Source of the DNA: CAYYKK01 sp046351395
GTDB lineage: Bacteria; Myxococcota_A; Polyangia; Polyangiales; Polyangiaceae
Assembly (NCBI GenBank): GCA_046351395.1
Contig: JAXLYP010000028.1
Span: 1-64,000, forward strand
Direction: 5' to 3'
DNA length: 64,000 nt
The number at the start of each line of letters is the position of its first letter. Within the stretch, counting starts at the first letter, position 1. Positions 23,945-32,616 of this stretch are shown piece after piece. Under the pieces are notes generated by a model, which was given only the letters and a program-made list of their open reading frames with translations, did not search any database and was not told where the DNA came from. A program made the translations under genes and the position numbers.

Positions 23945-24871
23945 TCACGGAGTCGGCGGCGTGCAGCAGAGCGTGATGGATCGCGCCGGCGTCGGGTCGA
24001 CGGGGCCGTCCGCGCAGCTCGCCACGGTCCCCGGCTTCAGGGCCCAGTTCGCCGCGTCCGTCGGCCACGTCTTGCAGTCGCCATCCAGCGTCTCCGTCGT
24101 GACTCCGCTGTTCAGCATGCAATCGGGCCCGAAGACGAGCTCGGGCGTGCACACCGCCGCCTCGCCGGAGACACACTTCGGATCGGCGGTCTTCAGCGCG
24201 ATCCTCTCTGGGTAGTCGCTCGGACAATCGGGCGGGGTCTGAGACTCGACCCACACGCAGCGCTTCGCCCCGCTCGGGATGCAATGTCCGCCCTCCAGGC
24301 AGGGACGCGCGTCCTCGCAGAGATCGAGCTGCCCGTCGAACGCGACGAACGGCAGCGGGTCGACGGACTCGCATTGCGCTTTGGACTCGAGGTTCACCTT
24401 GAAGGATGAGTAGCTCCCGGGCGTCGGCGTGCAGGTGTCGATCGGGGGCGTGTACTTGTAGTCGTGGATCAAGAACCCCATTTGGCACTCGCCCAGCTTC
24501 GACACGAGCAAGTTGGCGTGCGTGCACTCCTCGGGCTTCGCCGCGTAGTGGCAGACTTCGGGCTGCGTGGTCGCGACGTCGTTGCCCACGGCGAGCACCT
24601 TCACGAGCTCCCCGCACCCCATGTTGGAGACGACCGCGGGTCCACTGAAACCCGCGGGCGGAGACAGACACTCACCCCCGAGGTCCTGACAAACCAAGGG
24701 TCCACCCCCGACCCCGGTCGACGCGGACGAGACCGCGCTCGACGCCGCCCCGCCCACGCCGCTCGAGCTCGACACGCTCGACGAGGCGGTCGCCTCCTCG
24801 CGCCACTCCGTGAACTGTGGGAAGCACCCGGAGAGGGCGAAACAGCCGATCAGAAGGTGCCGCGCAGCCAA
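23945..24871 (-). CDS. Cys-rich lipoprotein, last gene of a kinase operon
   Basis: Predicted 308-residue exported protein. It starts at TTG 24871 (AARHLLIGCFALSGCF, lipobox Cys after ALSG), with GGAGGGG just upstream. A Ser/Ala/Gly linker follows (SSVSSSSGVGGAASSAVSSA), then a domain with many cysteines and segments such as NMGCGELVKVLAVGNDVATT. No family was recognised. Its first 22 bp overlap the end of the PEGA-like gene, so the three genes (kinase, PEGA-like, lipoprotein) form one operon. It may be the surface output or sensor of that kinase unit; this is only context. A longer frame to 25693 is antisense-like. Confidence 0.6.
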   Translation of the reverse strand: MAARHLLIGCFALSGCFPQFTEWREEATASSSVSSSSGVGGAASSAVSSASTGVGGGPLVCQDLGGECLSPPAGFSGPAVVSNMGCGELVKVLAVGNDVATTQPEVCHYAAKPEECTHANLLVSKLGECQMGFLIHDYKYTPPIDTCTPTPGSYSSFKVNLESKAQCESVDPLPFVAFDGQLDLCEDARPCLEGGHCIPSGAKRCVWVESQTPPDCPSDYPERIALKTADPKCVSGEAAVCTPELVFGPDCMLNSGVTTETLDGDCKTWPTDAANWALKPGTVASCADGPVDPTPARSITLCCTPPTP

Positions 24872-25797
24872 AGGCCCCCCTCCGTCGGTGCGAGCCACGC
24901 GCCCGGGACGAGAGCGCCTTTCGACGGATCGGGGGGCCCGTCGGGCGACGGGCCGCGCCGCCCCGCGTCCACGAGCAGGAGCGTGACGCCGACGGCGACG
25001 CCGGCCGCGCCGACCGCGGCGAACGAGCCGCCCGCGATCTCGAGCGCCTTGCCCGATCGGCTGAGATCGTTCGCCGCGGATCGATCCGCCGCCGAGCCCT
25101 TGCACGCGGGAGGCGCGTCCCCGCAGAGCTCCGTGATCCGGTCCGCTTGGTTCGCCGCCATACCGAGGAGGATCGCGCCCGTCGCCGCGAGCGCGAGCCC
25201 GCCGACGCCCGTGAGGACGGCGGGGAGGACCAGGCTGGGGCTGCGCTTCGCGCGGGGCGGGCTGTCCGGGTCGAGGAGCGAGAACGCGTGTCGCGCGTCG
25301 TCGTCCTCGTTGACGCCCAACGAGAACGAGAGCTCGCGGCGCTTCTCCCTTTCTCGAACCACGATCGACTTCTTGTGGGGCGCGGCCCCATCGACGGTGA
25401 TCTCGAGGGTGTGCGCCCCCTTCGACAGCGCGTGCGGCGCCCCGTCGAGGTGGTCGAGCCACGGGGAACCGTCCAGTGTGATGACCGCGTCCGTCACGCG
25501 CCTCCCCGCCACGTCGACGATGGTGACGAGGACCGTCGATTGTCGATCCTCGAGGTCGGCCTTCCACTTGGCGCAATCGTCCCGAATGAAGGGCGCGCAC
25601 ACCGCGCGCGTACACTTCTCGGCCTCCGCGAGGCCCGCCTCGATGTCCCCGGCGTCTCGGAGGACTTGCGTCTCGTCGTACGCTTCGCTGCACTCCTGCC
25701 GAGTGTCCGCGCGCGCCGAGCGCGCGCCGAGCGACAGGACGACGGCCGCGACCAGGAGGGACGAGCGCAGCCTATCGGTTGCACTCGGGTTTGACAT
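24850..25797 (-). CDS. Exported PEGA-like protein with two membrane segments
   Basis: Predicted 315-residue envelope protein. A signal peptide (LLVAAVVLSLGARSARA) is followed by a short Cys-containing helical region (ADTRQECSEAYDETQVLRD). A PEGA-like beta domain comes next (STVLVTIVDVAGRRVTDAVI ending with VVREREKRRELSFSLG). Two hydrophobic segments (LPAVLTGVGGLALAATGAIL and GSFAAVGAAGVAVGVTLLL) lie near the end. PEGA domains occur in envelope proteins paired with Ser/Thr kinases in myxobacteria. ATG 25797 overlaps the kinase stop by 26 bp, and its own stop overlaps the lipoprotein start, which implies translational coupling. Confidence 0.72.
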   Translation of the reverse strand: MSNPSATDRLRSSLLVAAVVLSLGARSARADTRQECSEAYDETQVLRDAGDIEAGLAEAEKCTRAVCAPFIRDDCAKWKADLEDRQSTVLVTIVDVAGRRVTDAVITLDGSPWLDHLDGAPHALSKGAHTLEITVDGAAPHKKSIVVREREKRRELSFSLGVNEDDDARHAFSLLDPDSPPRAKRSPSLVLPAVLTGVGGLALAATGAILLGMAANQADRITELCGDAPPACKGSAADRSAANDLSRSGKALEIAGGSFAAVGAAGVAVGVTLLLVDAGRRGPSPDGPPDPSKGALVPGAWLAPTEGGLWLRGTF

Positions 25798-27349
25798 GCT
25801 TGTGCCCTGAGGCGTCGATCCACGTGGGAGGGTTGCAGTTGGGCGCGGGCCGCGGTGGTGGCGCGACGGGGCTCGAGGCGGGCGGAGCGCTCGATGGAGC
25901 GCTGGATGGAGCGCCCGACGGCGCGCTCGCGGAGGGAGGCAGCTCCGGGGCGGACTGAGAGGGGGGAGCGACCACCACGACGACGGAGCGCGGGGGCTCC
26001 GGGTCGGGCGGCGCGGCGAGCGTCGTGGTGGGGAGTGCGTTGGCGGAGCTCGGCATTGCGTTCTTTGTCGTGCCTCCGCGATAGACAAACAGCATGCCAA
26101 TGAGCGCAGCGAGCAAGACGCCGATGCCCACACCGAGCCCAATGATGCTCGTGCGCGACGACCTCGGGACCTGGCGGGGGACCGCCGTCGTGTTCCATGC
26201 CCGCATCGTCTCTTGGGGCGGCAGCTCGGGTGGCATGGACGAGCGGCCCGGGAACGCCGGATCCATCACGTGTGTGAGCGGGACCGTCATCGTCGGGGGC
26301 GGCCGCTCGATCCGCGTGACATTGGTCGGCTCGGACGGGAGGGGTGTCACGCCGGCGACCACGCCTCGAACGGACGGCTGCACGGGACCGGTGCGCTGCG
26401 ATGGGGAGGGCTCGGGGATGAAGGTGCGCGGAGGGACCGCACCCTGCAGCGCGCTCATCTCGAAGAGCCCCGAGTACAGGGAGAAGCGCGTGAACGGCCG
26501 GAGCTCCGCGGCGAGCGCCTCCATGGAGGGGATGCGGTCGCTCGGATCCTTCGCGAGGCAGCGCTCGATGACCGCGTCGAACGCGGGAGGGAGCTCCGGG
26601 TCGTGCGCGCTCGGTCGGAGGGGCGTGCGCTCCATCACGTCGAAGCAGAGCGCCGTGACGGAGTCCCCGTGGAACGGAGTCTGCCCGGTCGTGAGCTCGT
26701 AGAGGACGATCCCGAGAGACCAAACGTCGGAGCGCGCATCGGCGAACTTCGCGGAGCGCATCTGCTCGGGCGCCATGTACCGCGGCGTCCCCACGGTCGA
26801 GGAGGTGTTCGTGAGATCGGCCTCGAGCGAATCCAGCTGCTTCGAGATGCCGAAGTCGAGGACCTTGATCTGCGGGCCGGAGCTCGTCTCGGCGAGGAAG
26901 AGGTTCGCGGCCTTCACGTCTCGGTGGACGATGTTCAGGCGATGCGCCTCGGCGAGCGCGTGGGACGCCTGGAGGACCCACTCGACGGCTTGCGCGAGCG
27001 GAACGCGGCGCACCTCCGCGAGGTGCGCGCGCAGGTCGCGCCCGCGGAGCAGCTCCATGACGAGGTACGGCTCCCCGGAGGAGAGGCGGCCCGTGTCGTA
27101 GACCTTCGCCACGTGGGGCGACGTGAGCTGCGCCGCGGATCGCCCCTCCCGGAGGAAGCGCGCGGTCGCCTCCTCGCGGTTTGCGGCGCCCGGAAGGAGC
27201 ACCTTGATCGCCACGATCTGGTTCAGATCGAGGTGCGTCGCGGCGACGACGACGCCCATCCCGCCCGTCCCCAGGGGGCGCTCGACGCGATACTTGCCGC
27301 TGATCACCGCCCCCGGGGCGAGCGCCGCGATGGGCTTCGACGCGAGCAT
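25772..27349 (-). CDS. Transmembrane Ser/Thr protein kinase
   Basis: Predicted 525-residue kinase. The catalytic domain (about residues 15-285) has the Gly loop LGTGGMGVVVAA, lysine in QIVAIKVLLP, HRDVKAANLF, DFGISKQ and GTPRYMAPEQ, so it should be active. A Pro/Thr-rich linker follows, then one membrane helix (GLGVGIGVLLAALIGMLFVY) and a Pro/Ser-rich extracytoplasmic tail with two cysteines (CNPPTWIDASGHKHVKPEC). ATG 27349 starts just before the domain; the longer frame to 28006 runs antisense into the next gene. First gene of the operon with the PEGA-like protein and the lipoprotein. Confidence 0.9.
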   Translation of the reverse strand: MLASKPIAALAPGAVISGKYRVERPLGTGGMGVVVAATHLDLNQIVAIKVLLPGAANREEATARFLREGRSAAQLTSPHVAKVYDTGRLSSGEPYLVMELLRGRDLRAHLAEVRRVPLAQAVEWVLQASHALAEAHRLNIVHRDVKAANLFLAETSSGPQIKVLDFGISKQLDSLEADLTNTSSTVGTPRYMAPEQMRSAKFADARSDVWSLGIVLYELTTGQTPFHGDSVTALCFDVMERTPLRPSAHDPELPPAFDAVIERCLAKDPSDRIPSMEALAAELRPFTRFSLYSGLFEMSALQGAVPPRTFIPEPSPSQRTGPVQPSVRGVVAGVTPLPSEPTNVTRIERPPPTMTVPLTHVMDPAFPGRSSMPPELPPQETMRAWNTTAVPRQVPRSSRTSIIGLGVGIGVLLAALIGMLFVYRGGTTKNAMPSSANALPTTTLAAPPDPEPPRSVVVVVAPPSQSAPELPPSASAPSGAPSSAPSSAPPASSPVAPPPRPAPNCNPPTWIDASGHKHVKPECNR

Positions 27350-27767
27350 GCGTAAGCGAGCATAGCCGAACTCCACGGGGATGGAGCGCTCGGCCGGCGC
27401 CGTCGGTGCTCGTGACAGGATGCGATCCGTCTGGTCGAGTGGGCAGGTCCGTGGGTGTGCGCCCCGACGCGGACCGAGAGCGCGCGATTGTCCACCCGAC
27501 TGTCGCCCACTGTCGGTCTCACCGGGCGGAGGCCCAAGACCGAAGACGACCGGACGGAGGGCTGACGCACGCGCGCGACCGATGCGCGCTCTCGCGGTCG
27601 CACCTCGACGGCGTTGGGCGGCGCATCTTGCACTCGCCTGAAAGGGGGCGCAGGTGTCGAGCCGCGTGCGAACACAGGGCTCACCCCATGGAACGCCTGG
27701 AATTGCAGGGTCGCGAGCGGTCGAGCTCGCGTGCTTTCCGAAGGAGCAAGCTGTATACGCCGGCACC
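27350..27767. other. Divergent intergenic region, no gene seen
   Basis: A 418-bp gap between the kinase operon (minus) and the DUF1592 gene (plus). It must hold promoters for both, but no consensus sigma-70 or sigma-54 element, inverted repeat or hairpin stands out. Frames across it lack coding character. Confidence 0.5.
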
Positions 27768-29435
27768 ATGCGTCGTCCGCGTCCACTCACCGTGCGCCCC
27801 TCGGCGAACGCGTGGTGGATCGCGTTCGCCTTCGGAGGCATCGCGGCGTGCGGCGGCGGCGCGAAGGCGCCCGTCGCGAAGCCGATCGCGAGCGCGGCCC
27901 CGCCGGTCGTGGACAAGCCGCGCGTGGTGAGCGCGGCACCGGCCCCGCTCCGCCGGCTGACGCGCGAGGAGTACGACCACACCGTTCGGGATCTCCTCGG
28001 CGACACGACTCATCCGGCGCAAGCGTTCTCACCGGACGAGGCCGCCTCCGGGTTCGAGAGCAACGACGGCGTCCCCGTGACGGCCGCGCTCGTCGAGCGC
28101 TACATGGACGCCGCCGAGTCGCTCGCCGCCGCAGCGGTCGCGAGGATCGACGTCGTCGCCCCTTGCCCCGCGAGCGAGCCCAGGGACGCGTGCGCGGCCA
28201 GGTTCATCACGACGTTCGGGCGGCGCGCGTTCCGGCGACCGCTCTCGGAGGGCGAGCACGCCTCGCTCGTCAGCCTCTACACGGACAAGGCTGCGCAGTC
28301 GGACTATGCGGGCGGGATCCGGATCGTGCTCGAGGCGATGCTCCAATCGCCGCAGTTCCTCTATCGGCTGGAGCCCCACGCGGGCGCTTCGGCGGGGGTG
28401 CGGCGCCTCGATGGCTGGGAGCTCGCGACGCGGCTCTCGTTTTTTCTATGGGCCTCCACGCCAGACGATGCGCTCCTCGACGAGGCGGCGGCGGGTTCGC
28501 TCGACACGCGCGAGGGGCTCGAGCGTGCGGTGAGGAGGATGATGCGGGACGCGCGCGCGGAGGACGGCGTGCGCAGCTTTCACAGACAATGGCTCGGCCT
28601 CAAGAACCTCGAGCTCGTCTCGAAGGATTCGCTCGCGGTGAAATTCACGCCGGAGCTCAAGCGATCCATGGTCGAGGAGACGCTCCGGTTCTCGACGGCC
28701 GCGGTCGACGCCGGCGGCGACACGATCGAGACGCTGCTCACCTCGAGCGCGAGCTTCGTGGACGGACCGCTCGCGGACCTCTACGGGGTGCCGCGGCCGC
28801 GCGAGGGGTTCTCTCGCGTCGAGCTCCCTCCGGGCCAGCGCTCCGGGCTCCTCACCCAAGCGAGCGTGATGGCGCGCCTCGCGAGCGGAGACGAGACGTC
28901 TCCGGTGACACGCGGGAAATTCGTGCGCGAGAAGCTCCTCTGCGACGTGATGTCGCCGCCTCCACCGAACGTGGCCATCACGCCGCCCAAGGTGGACCCC
29001 ACGCTCCCGACGAAGGAGCGCTTCCGGCGCCACCGCACCGACACGATGTGCTCGGGGTGCCACGCGCTCATGGATCCCATCGGGTTCGGGTTCGAGCACT
29101 ACGACGGCGTCGGCGCGTGGCGCACCGCGGACGGCGCGTTCCCGATCGACGCGACGGGGGACGTGACGGGCCTCGACGGTTCGGACGTGGCGTTCGACGG
29201 CGCGGTGGATCTCGGCGCGCGCCTCGCGCGGAGCCCCCAGGTGCGCCGCTGCATCGCGACACAATGGTTCCGCTTCGCGGTGGGCCGAAACGAGCGCCCG
29301 GAGGACACGCCCTCGATCGACGCCTCCTACGGGGTCTTTCAGGGGGCGGGCTTCGATGTGCGAGAGCTGATCGTGGCGCTCGCGACGAGCGATGCCTTCA
29401 CGCACGTGTTGGTCGAGGAGGGATCCGAGCGATGA
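27768..29435 (+). CDS. DUF1592/DUF1588-family lipoprotein (planctomycete-type)
   Basis: Predicted 555-residue exported protein. The signal peptide ends in the lipobox GIAAC. Regions in order match the DUF1587 (RRLTREEYDHTVRDLLGD), DUF1595 (TFGRRAFRRPLSEGEHASL), DUF1592 (ELATRLSFFLWASTPDDALL), DUF1588 (LTQASVMARLASGDETSPVT and MCSGCHALMDPIGFGFEHYD) and DUF1585 blocks. CSGCH is a haem-c attachment motif. These proteins are paired with DUF1552 proteins, as here: the stop overlaps the next ATG (ATGA). They are abundant in planctomycetes and myxobacteria; a role in periplasmic polymer or electron chemistry is suspected but not established. ATG 27768 opens into the signal peptide. Confidence 0.88.
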   Translation: MRRPRPLTVRPSANAWWIAFAFGGIAACGGGAKAPVAKPIASAAPPVVDKPRVVSAAPAPLRRLTREEYDHTVRDLLGDTTHPAQAFSPDEAASGFESNDGVPVTAALVERYMDAAESLAAAAVARIDVVAPCPASEPRDACAARFITTFGRRAFRRPLSEGEHASLVSLYTDKAAQSDYAGGIRIVLEAMLQSPQFLYRLEPHAGASAGVRRLDGWELATRLSFFLWASTPDDALLDEAAAGSLDTREGLERAVRRMMRDARAEDGVRSFHRQWLGLKNLELVSKDSLAVKFTPELKRSMVEETLRFSTAAVDAGGDTIETLLTSSASFVDGPLADLYGVPRPREGFSRVELPPGQRSGLLTQASVMARLASGDETSPVTRGKFVREKLLCDVMSPPPPNVAITPPKVDPTLPTKERFRRHRTDTMCSGCHALMDPIGFGFEHYDGVGAWRTADGAFPIDATGDVTGLDGSDVAFDGAVDLGARLARSPQVRRCIATQWFRFAVGRNERPEDTPSIDASYGVFQGAGFDVRELIVALATSDAFTHVLVEEGSER

Positions 29436-30823
29436 GCGCTTCACGATGGGGGCGCAGAGCGTTCCTCCGACGCATCGGGCTCGGCGCCGCGGCGCTGCCG
29501 TTCGTCCCGTGGCTGGACGTGCACGCCGACACCGAAGCGCCGCCGCGCCGGATCATCTTCTTCTTCAGCTCGAACGGCACGATCCGAGAGAGCTGGCTCC
29601 CCACGGTCAAAGAGGGGGGGCTCGAGCTCGGCCCGATCCTCTCCCCGCTCGAACGGCACAAGCAGCGGCTCCTGGTCGTCGACGGACTCACGCACAAAGT
29701 GGTCCTCGAGAAGGGAGACCGGAGCGGACACTCCGCTGGGATGAACACCGCGCTGACGGGGCGGAAGGCGCACCAGACAGACAAAGTGAAGGCGCCGCTG
29801 CGCAGCCTCGCGACGGGCATTTCTGTGGACCAATACCTCGGCTCGCGGATCGGGAAGGAGACGAAGCTCCGGACGATCGAGCTCGGCGTCGCCGTGCAGC
29901 CGTTCAGCGAGGACACGGCGTGCCTCTCCTACGCGAACCCGCTGTCGCCCATGTACCCCGAGAACAGCCCGTACTCGGCGTTCGGCCGGCTGTTCAAAGG
30001 CTACACCGATCCCGTCGCTGCCGTTGGCCCGACGCCCGAGGAGCTCGTTCGCAAGGCGGACCGCAAGCGCGTGCTCGACGCCGTGACGAAGGATCTCGCG
30101 GCGGTGAGGGGCGCGGTCCCCGCGTCCGACCAGCAGAAGATCGACGCCCACCTCGACGCGGTGAGCGCCCTCGAGCACAGCCTCGTCACGGGCGTGGGCG
30201 CCGCGGCGCCTCAATGCCGCAAGCCGGATCTCGGCGCGCCGATGGACCTGTGGGACAACGCGAACATCCCGAAGCTCGCGAAGCTCCAGATCGACCTCGC
30301 GGTGACGGCGCTCGCATGCGATCTGACGCGCATCGCAACCGTCCAGTTCGGCACCGCCGGCTCCGGCCACCGCTTCCTCTGGCTCGGGAAGGAGTTCGAG
30401 AACGATCCCGCGCTGCCCGCGGGGGACGGGGCGACGGGGTTCCACGCGATCGCGCACCACGACGCGGAGCCCGCGGCGCGCGCGAAGCTCGTGCGGATCC
30501 ACACGTGGTACGCAGAGCAGCTCGCGTACTTGCTCGACAAGCTCGCCGCGATCCCCGAGGCCGGCGGGACGATGCTCGACAACACGGTCGTCGCGTGGGT
30601 GAACGAGCTCGGCTCCGGCGGGCTCCATACGCACGACGACTTGCCGTACCTCATCGCGGGGAACGCGCGGGGCTACTTCAAGCCGAACCAGCTCGTCGCC
30701 CTCCCCGGGGAGCCCCACAATCGGCTGCTTCTGTCGCTTTGTCACGCGATGGGCGTGATGGACGAAGAGTTCGGCGATCCCGACTATTGCAAGGCGGGCC
30801 CGCTCACCGGCGTCACGGCCTGA
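29432..30823 (+). CDS. DUF1552-family exported protein
   Basis: Predicted 463-residue protein with a Tat-like signal (RRAFLRRIGLGAAALPFVP). The family core is clear: RRIIFFFSSNGTIRESWLP near the start, RSGHSAGMNTALTG, ISVDQYLGSRIG, and VVAWVNELGSGGLHTHDDLP near the end, a layout related to sulphatase/phosphatase-fold proteins. The Tat signal suggests it is exported folded, possibly with a cofactor. It overlaps the DUF1592 gene by 4 bp (ATGA) and is surely co-translated with it. The last 11 bp overlap the convergent hydrolase gene. The reaction is not known. Confidence 0.88.
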   Translation: MSASRWGRRAFLRRIGLGAAALPFVPWLDVHADTEAPPRRIIFFFSSNGTIRESWLPTVKEGGLELGPILSPLERHKQRLLVVDGLTHKVVLEKGDRSGHSAGMNTALTGRKAHQTDKVKAPLRSLATGISVDQYLGSRIGKETKLRTIELGVAVQPFSEDTACLSYANPLSPMYPENSPYSAFGRLFKGYTDPVAAVGPTPEELVRKADRKRVLDAVTKDLAAVRGAVPASDQQKIDAHLDAVSALEHSLVTGVGAAAPQCRKPDLGAPMDLWDNANIPKLAKLQIDLAVTALACDLTRIATVQFGTAGSGHRFLWLGKEFENDPALPAGDGATGFHAIAHHDAEPAARAKLVRIHTWYAEQLAYLLDKLAAIPEAGGTMLDNTVVAWVNELGSGGLHTHDDLPYLIAGNARGYFKPNQLVALPGEPHNRLLLSLCHAMGVMDEEFGDPDYCKAGPLTGVTA

Positions 30824-31712
30824 CAGACAATCGATCGTGGAACTCCATGAACGCCCCGAGCACGGCGGCGGGGTCCTCGATTTGAGGATAGTGGCCGACG
30901 CGATCGAGCGCGACGGCGTCCGGCTCGGGCACGATCTCTCGGTACCGCTCGAGCATGTGTCCTCCGGAGACGGGATCGAGCACGCCGTTCACGAACCGGA
31001 GGGGCACGCGCGCGCGGACGAGCGCGCCCACCCAACGCTCGCGGTACTCCCGGCGCTCGTCGATGTACCCGAGGAGGCGCGGGGTCGCGCGGCGGCCGTC
31101 CGCGTGGAGCATCAACGTCCAGAGCTCGTCGACGAGCTCTTCGGACGGCGGCGTGTCGGGGCCGAAAATCTCCCGGAGCGACGAGGCGAGGCGCGCGCGG
31201 GTGAAGAGCCTCGCGAGCACCGGCCCGAGGGGCGTCCGGAGGAGCTTCTGGGCGCGCGTCGCGCGGTGCGCTTCGGGGAACAACCCGCCATTCAGGAAGC
31301 AGACAGAGTGGATGCGGAGCCCGCCGTCGCCACGCTCACGCCTGCGCTCCGAGCGCGCGAGGAGCTCCTGGGCGACCGTGTCGCCGTAGTCGTGCGCGAG
31401 CACGTGCGCCTCGGTGAGGCCGCGCTCTCGAGCGAGGTTCTCGAGCAGGGTTGCTTGATCGAGGATGGAATAGCGGTAGCCGACGGGCTTGTCGGACCAG
31501 CCAAAGCCGATGAGATCCGCGGTGAGGACGCGGAAGCGCGCGACGAGCGCGGGCCAGATCGGCCACCAGTCCCAGGACGCGCTCGGGAACCCGTGAATCG
31601 CGAGCAGCGCCGGGCGGCCGGCATCGCCCTCTTCGCGGTAGAACACGTCGTATCCGCGGTGCCGGAAGCGGCGCCCCTCGCTCCGCCACCGCTCGAAGGC
31701 TGCGCTCGCCAT
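30813..31712 (-). CDS. Alpha/beta hydrolase with Asp nucleophile pattern
   Basis: Predicted 299-residue soluble hydrolase. It has the oxyanion region LAIHGFPSASWDWWP, the nucleophile elbow VLAHDYGDTVAQELL and a late catalytic His in LDRVGHYPQIEDP. The elbow has Asp (H-D-Y-G-D) where esterases have Ser, as in haloalkane dehalogenases and epoxide hydrolases, so a reaction through an alkyl-enzyme ester is likely. The acid could be the Asp in NGVLDPVSGG. Its stop overlaps the end of the DUF1552 gene on the opposite strand by 11 bp. The substrate is unknown. Confidence 0.85.
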   Translation of the reverse strand: MASAAFERWRSEGRRFRHRGYDVFYREEGDAGRPALLAIHGFPSASWDWWPIWPALVARFRVLTADLIGFGWSDKPVGYRYSILDQATLLENLARERGLTEAHVLAHDYGDTVAQELLARSERRRERGDGGLRIHSVCFLNGGLFPEAHRATRAQKLLRTPLGPVLARLFTRARLASSLREIFGPDTPPSEELVDELWTLMLHADGRRATPRLLGYIDERREYRERWVGALVRARVPLRFVNGVLDPVSGGHMLERYREIVPEPDAVALDRVGHYPQIEDPAAVLGAFMEFHDRLSVRP

Positions 31713-31816
31713 GGTGGGGAGGGTACTCGTGAGCGCCCCTCGGCGCGCGATTTCCGCGAGCGCGCGGTGGTCGACGTTCTCGTCGCGCGGGCCGCGGGTT
31801 CGGCGAAGATCGCGGG

Positions 31817-32191
31817 ATGCTCGATCACATCTCGTTGGGTGTCCGGGATCTCGCGCGCGCGGGCGCGTTCTACGAGGCCGCGCTCGCGCCGCTCGGCTAC
31901 GTGCGCCTGTTCGGCAACGAGAGAGGGATCGGCTTCGGCGTCCCGGGGGCGAAAGACGAGGCGTTCGCGGTCCTCGCGATCGGCGAGAGCGCCGCGCCGA
32001 GCCCGGGGTTCCACGTCGCGTTCGCGGCGAAGAGCCGCGACGCGGTGGACGCGTTCCACGCGGCCGCGCTCCTCGCAGGCGCGGTGGACGAGGGCGCGCC
32101 GGGGCTGCGGCCCGCGTATGGAGAGACGTACTACGCGGCGTTCGTGCGCGATCTCGACGGCCACCGCGTGGAAGCCGTCTGCCACGGTTGA
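31817..32191 (+). CDS. VOC (glyoxalase/bleomycin-resistance) family protein
   Basis: Predicted 124-residue protein. It opens with MLDHISLGVRDLARAGAFYE and ends with YAAFVRDLDGHRVEAVCH, the two halves of the VOC fold with metal-ligand candidates His4 and the Glu near the end. Members are lyases, dioxygenases or drug-binding proteins; the substrate cannot be assigned. It stands alone, with its stop 1 bp from the end of the convergent gene. Confidence 0.85.
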   Translation: MLDHISLGVRDLARAGAFYEAALAPLGYVRLFGNERGIGFGVPGAKDEAFAVLAIGESAAPSPGFHVAFAAKSRDAVDAFHAAALLAGAVDEGAPGLRPAYGETYYAAFVRDLDGHRVEAVCHG

Positions 32192-32192
32192 G

Positions 32193-32528
32193 TCAGCGGG
32201 CCATCCAGCGGCCGAACACGAGCGCACGCCGGACCACGTCCTCGGGCACGCCGGCGTAGGTCGCGAGCTCCGCGGGCGCGGGCCGCCTCCCGCGCTCCGC
32301 GACGAACCGACGCGCGTGCGCGAGCACCGTGGCGAGCTCGGCCTGGAGGTTCATGGGCGCGCCGTCGATCGAGCGGCCTTCGGACTCGAGCGCGGCCATG
32401 AGCGCGTCGATCGCGTCGCTCGCGAGCCCGTGCGGCGCGACCCGATCGGCGAACTCGTCGAGGGAGATCGCTCCTCCCGCGGGGTAAGCCGCGAGCAAAG
32501 CCTCGAGGAGCGCTGGGGGGAAGGACAC
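32193..32528 (-). CDS. Small helical protein with sigma-factor-like segments
   Basis: Predicted 111-residue protein starting at GTG 32528. The first half (ISLDEFADRVAPHGLASDAI, then DALMAALESEG) recalls sigma-70 region 1.1, and the second (LATYAGVPEDVVRRALVFGR) recalls the helical region-3 type segments of sigma factors. There are no DNA-contacting regions 2 or 4, so it is not a sigma factor itself. The likeness may only reflect a general helix-turn-helix pattern. Divergent from the kinase at 32617; unknown function. Confidence 0.45.
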   Translation of the reverse strand: MSFPPALLEALLAAYPAGGAISLDEFADRVAPHGLASDAIDALMAALESEGRSIDGAPMNLQAELATVLAHARRFVAERGRRPAPAELATYAGVPEDVVRRALVFGRWMAR

Positions 32529-32616
32529 GCGAGGGTCATGCTACCTTCGGGACGCCCGAGAAGCTGCTCGTCGGCGCGAGAGCCGCGGCGCCCACTTCGA
32601 AAGACGTTCGCGCCCC

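Noticed and set aside
22035..24671. Long minus-strand frame opposite the lytic-enzyme-lectin gene
   Set aside because: It is the mirror of the propeller repeats and has Arg/His/Pro-rich composition. The plus-strand gene has a signal peptide, an enzyme domain and a promoter.
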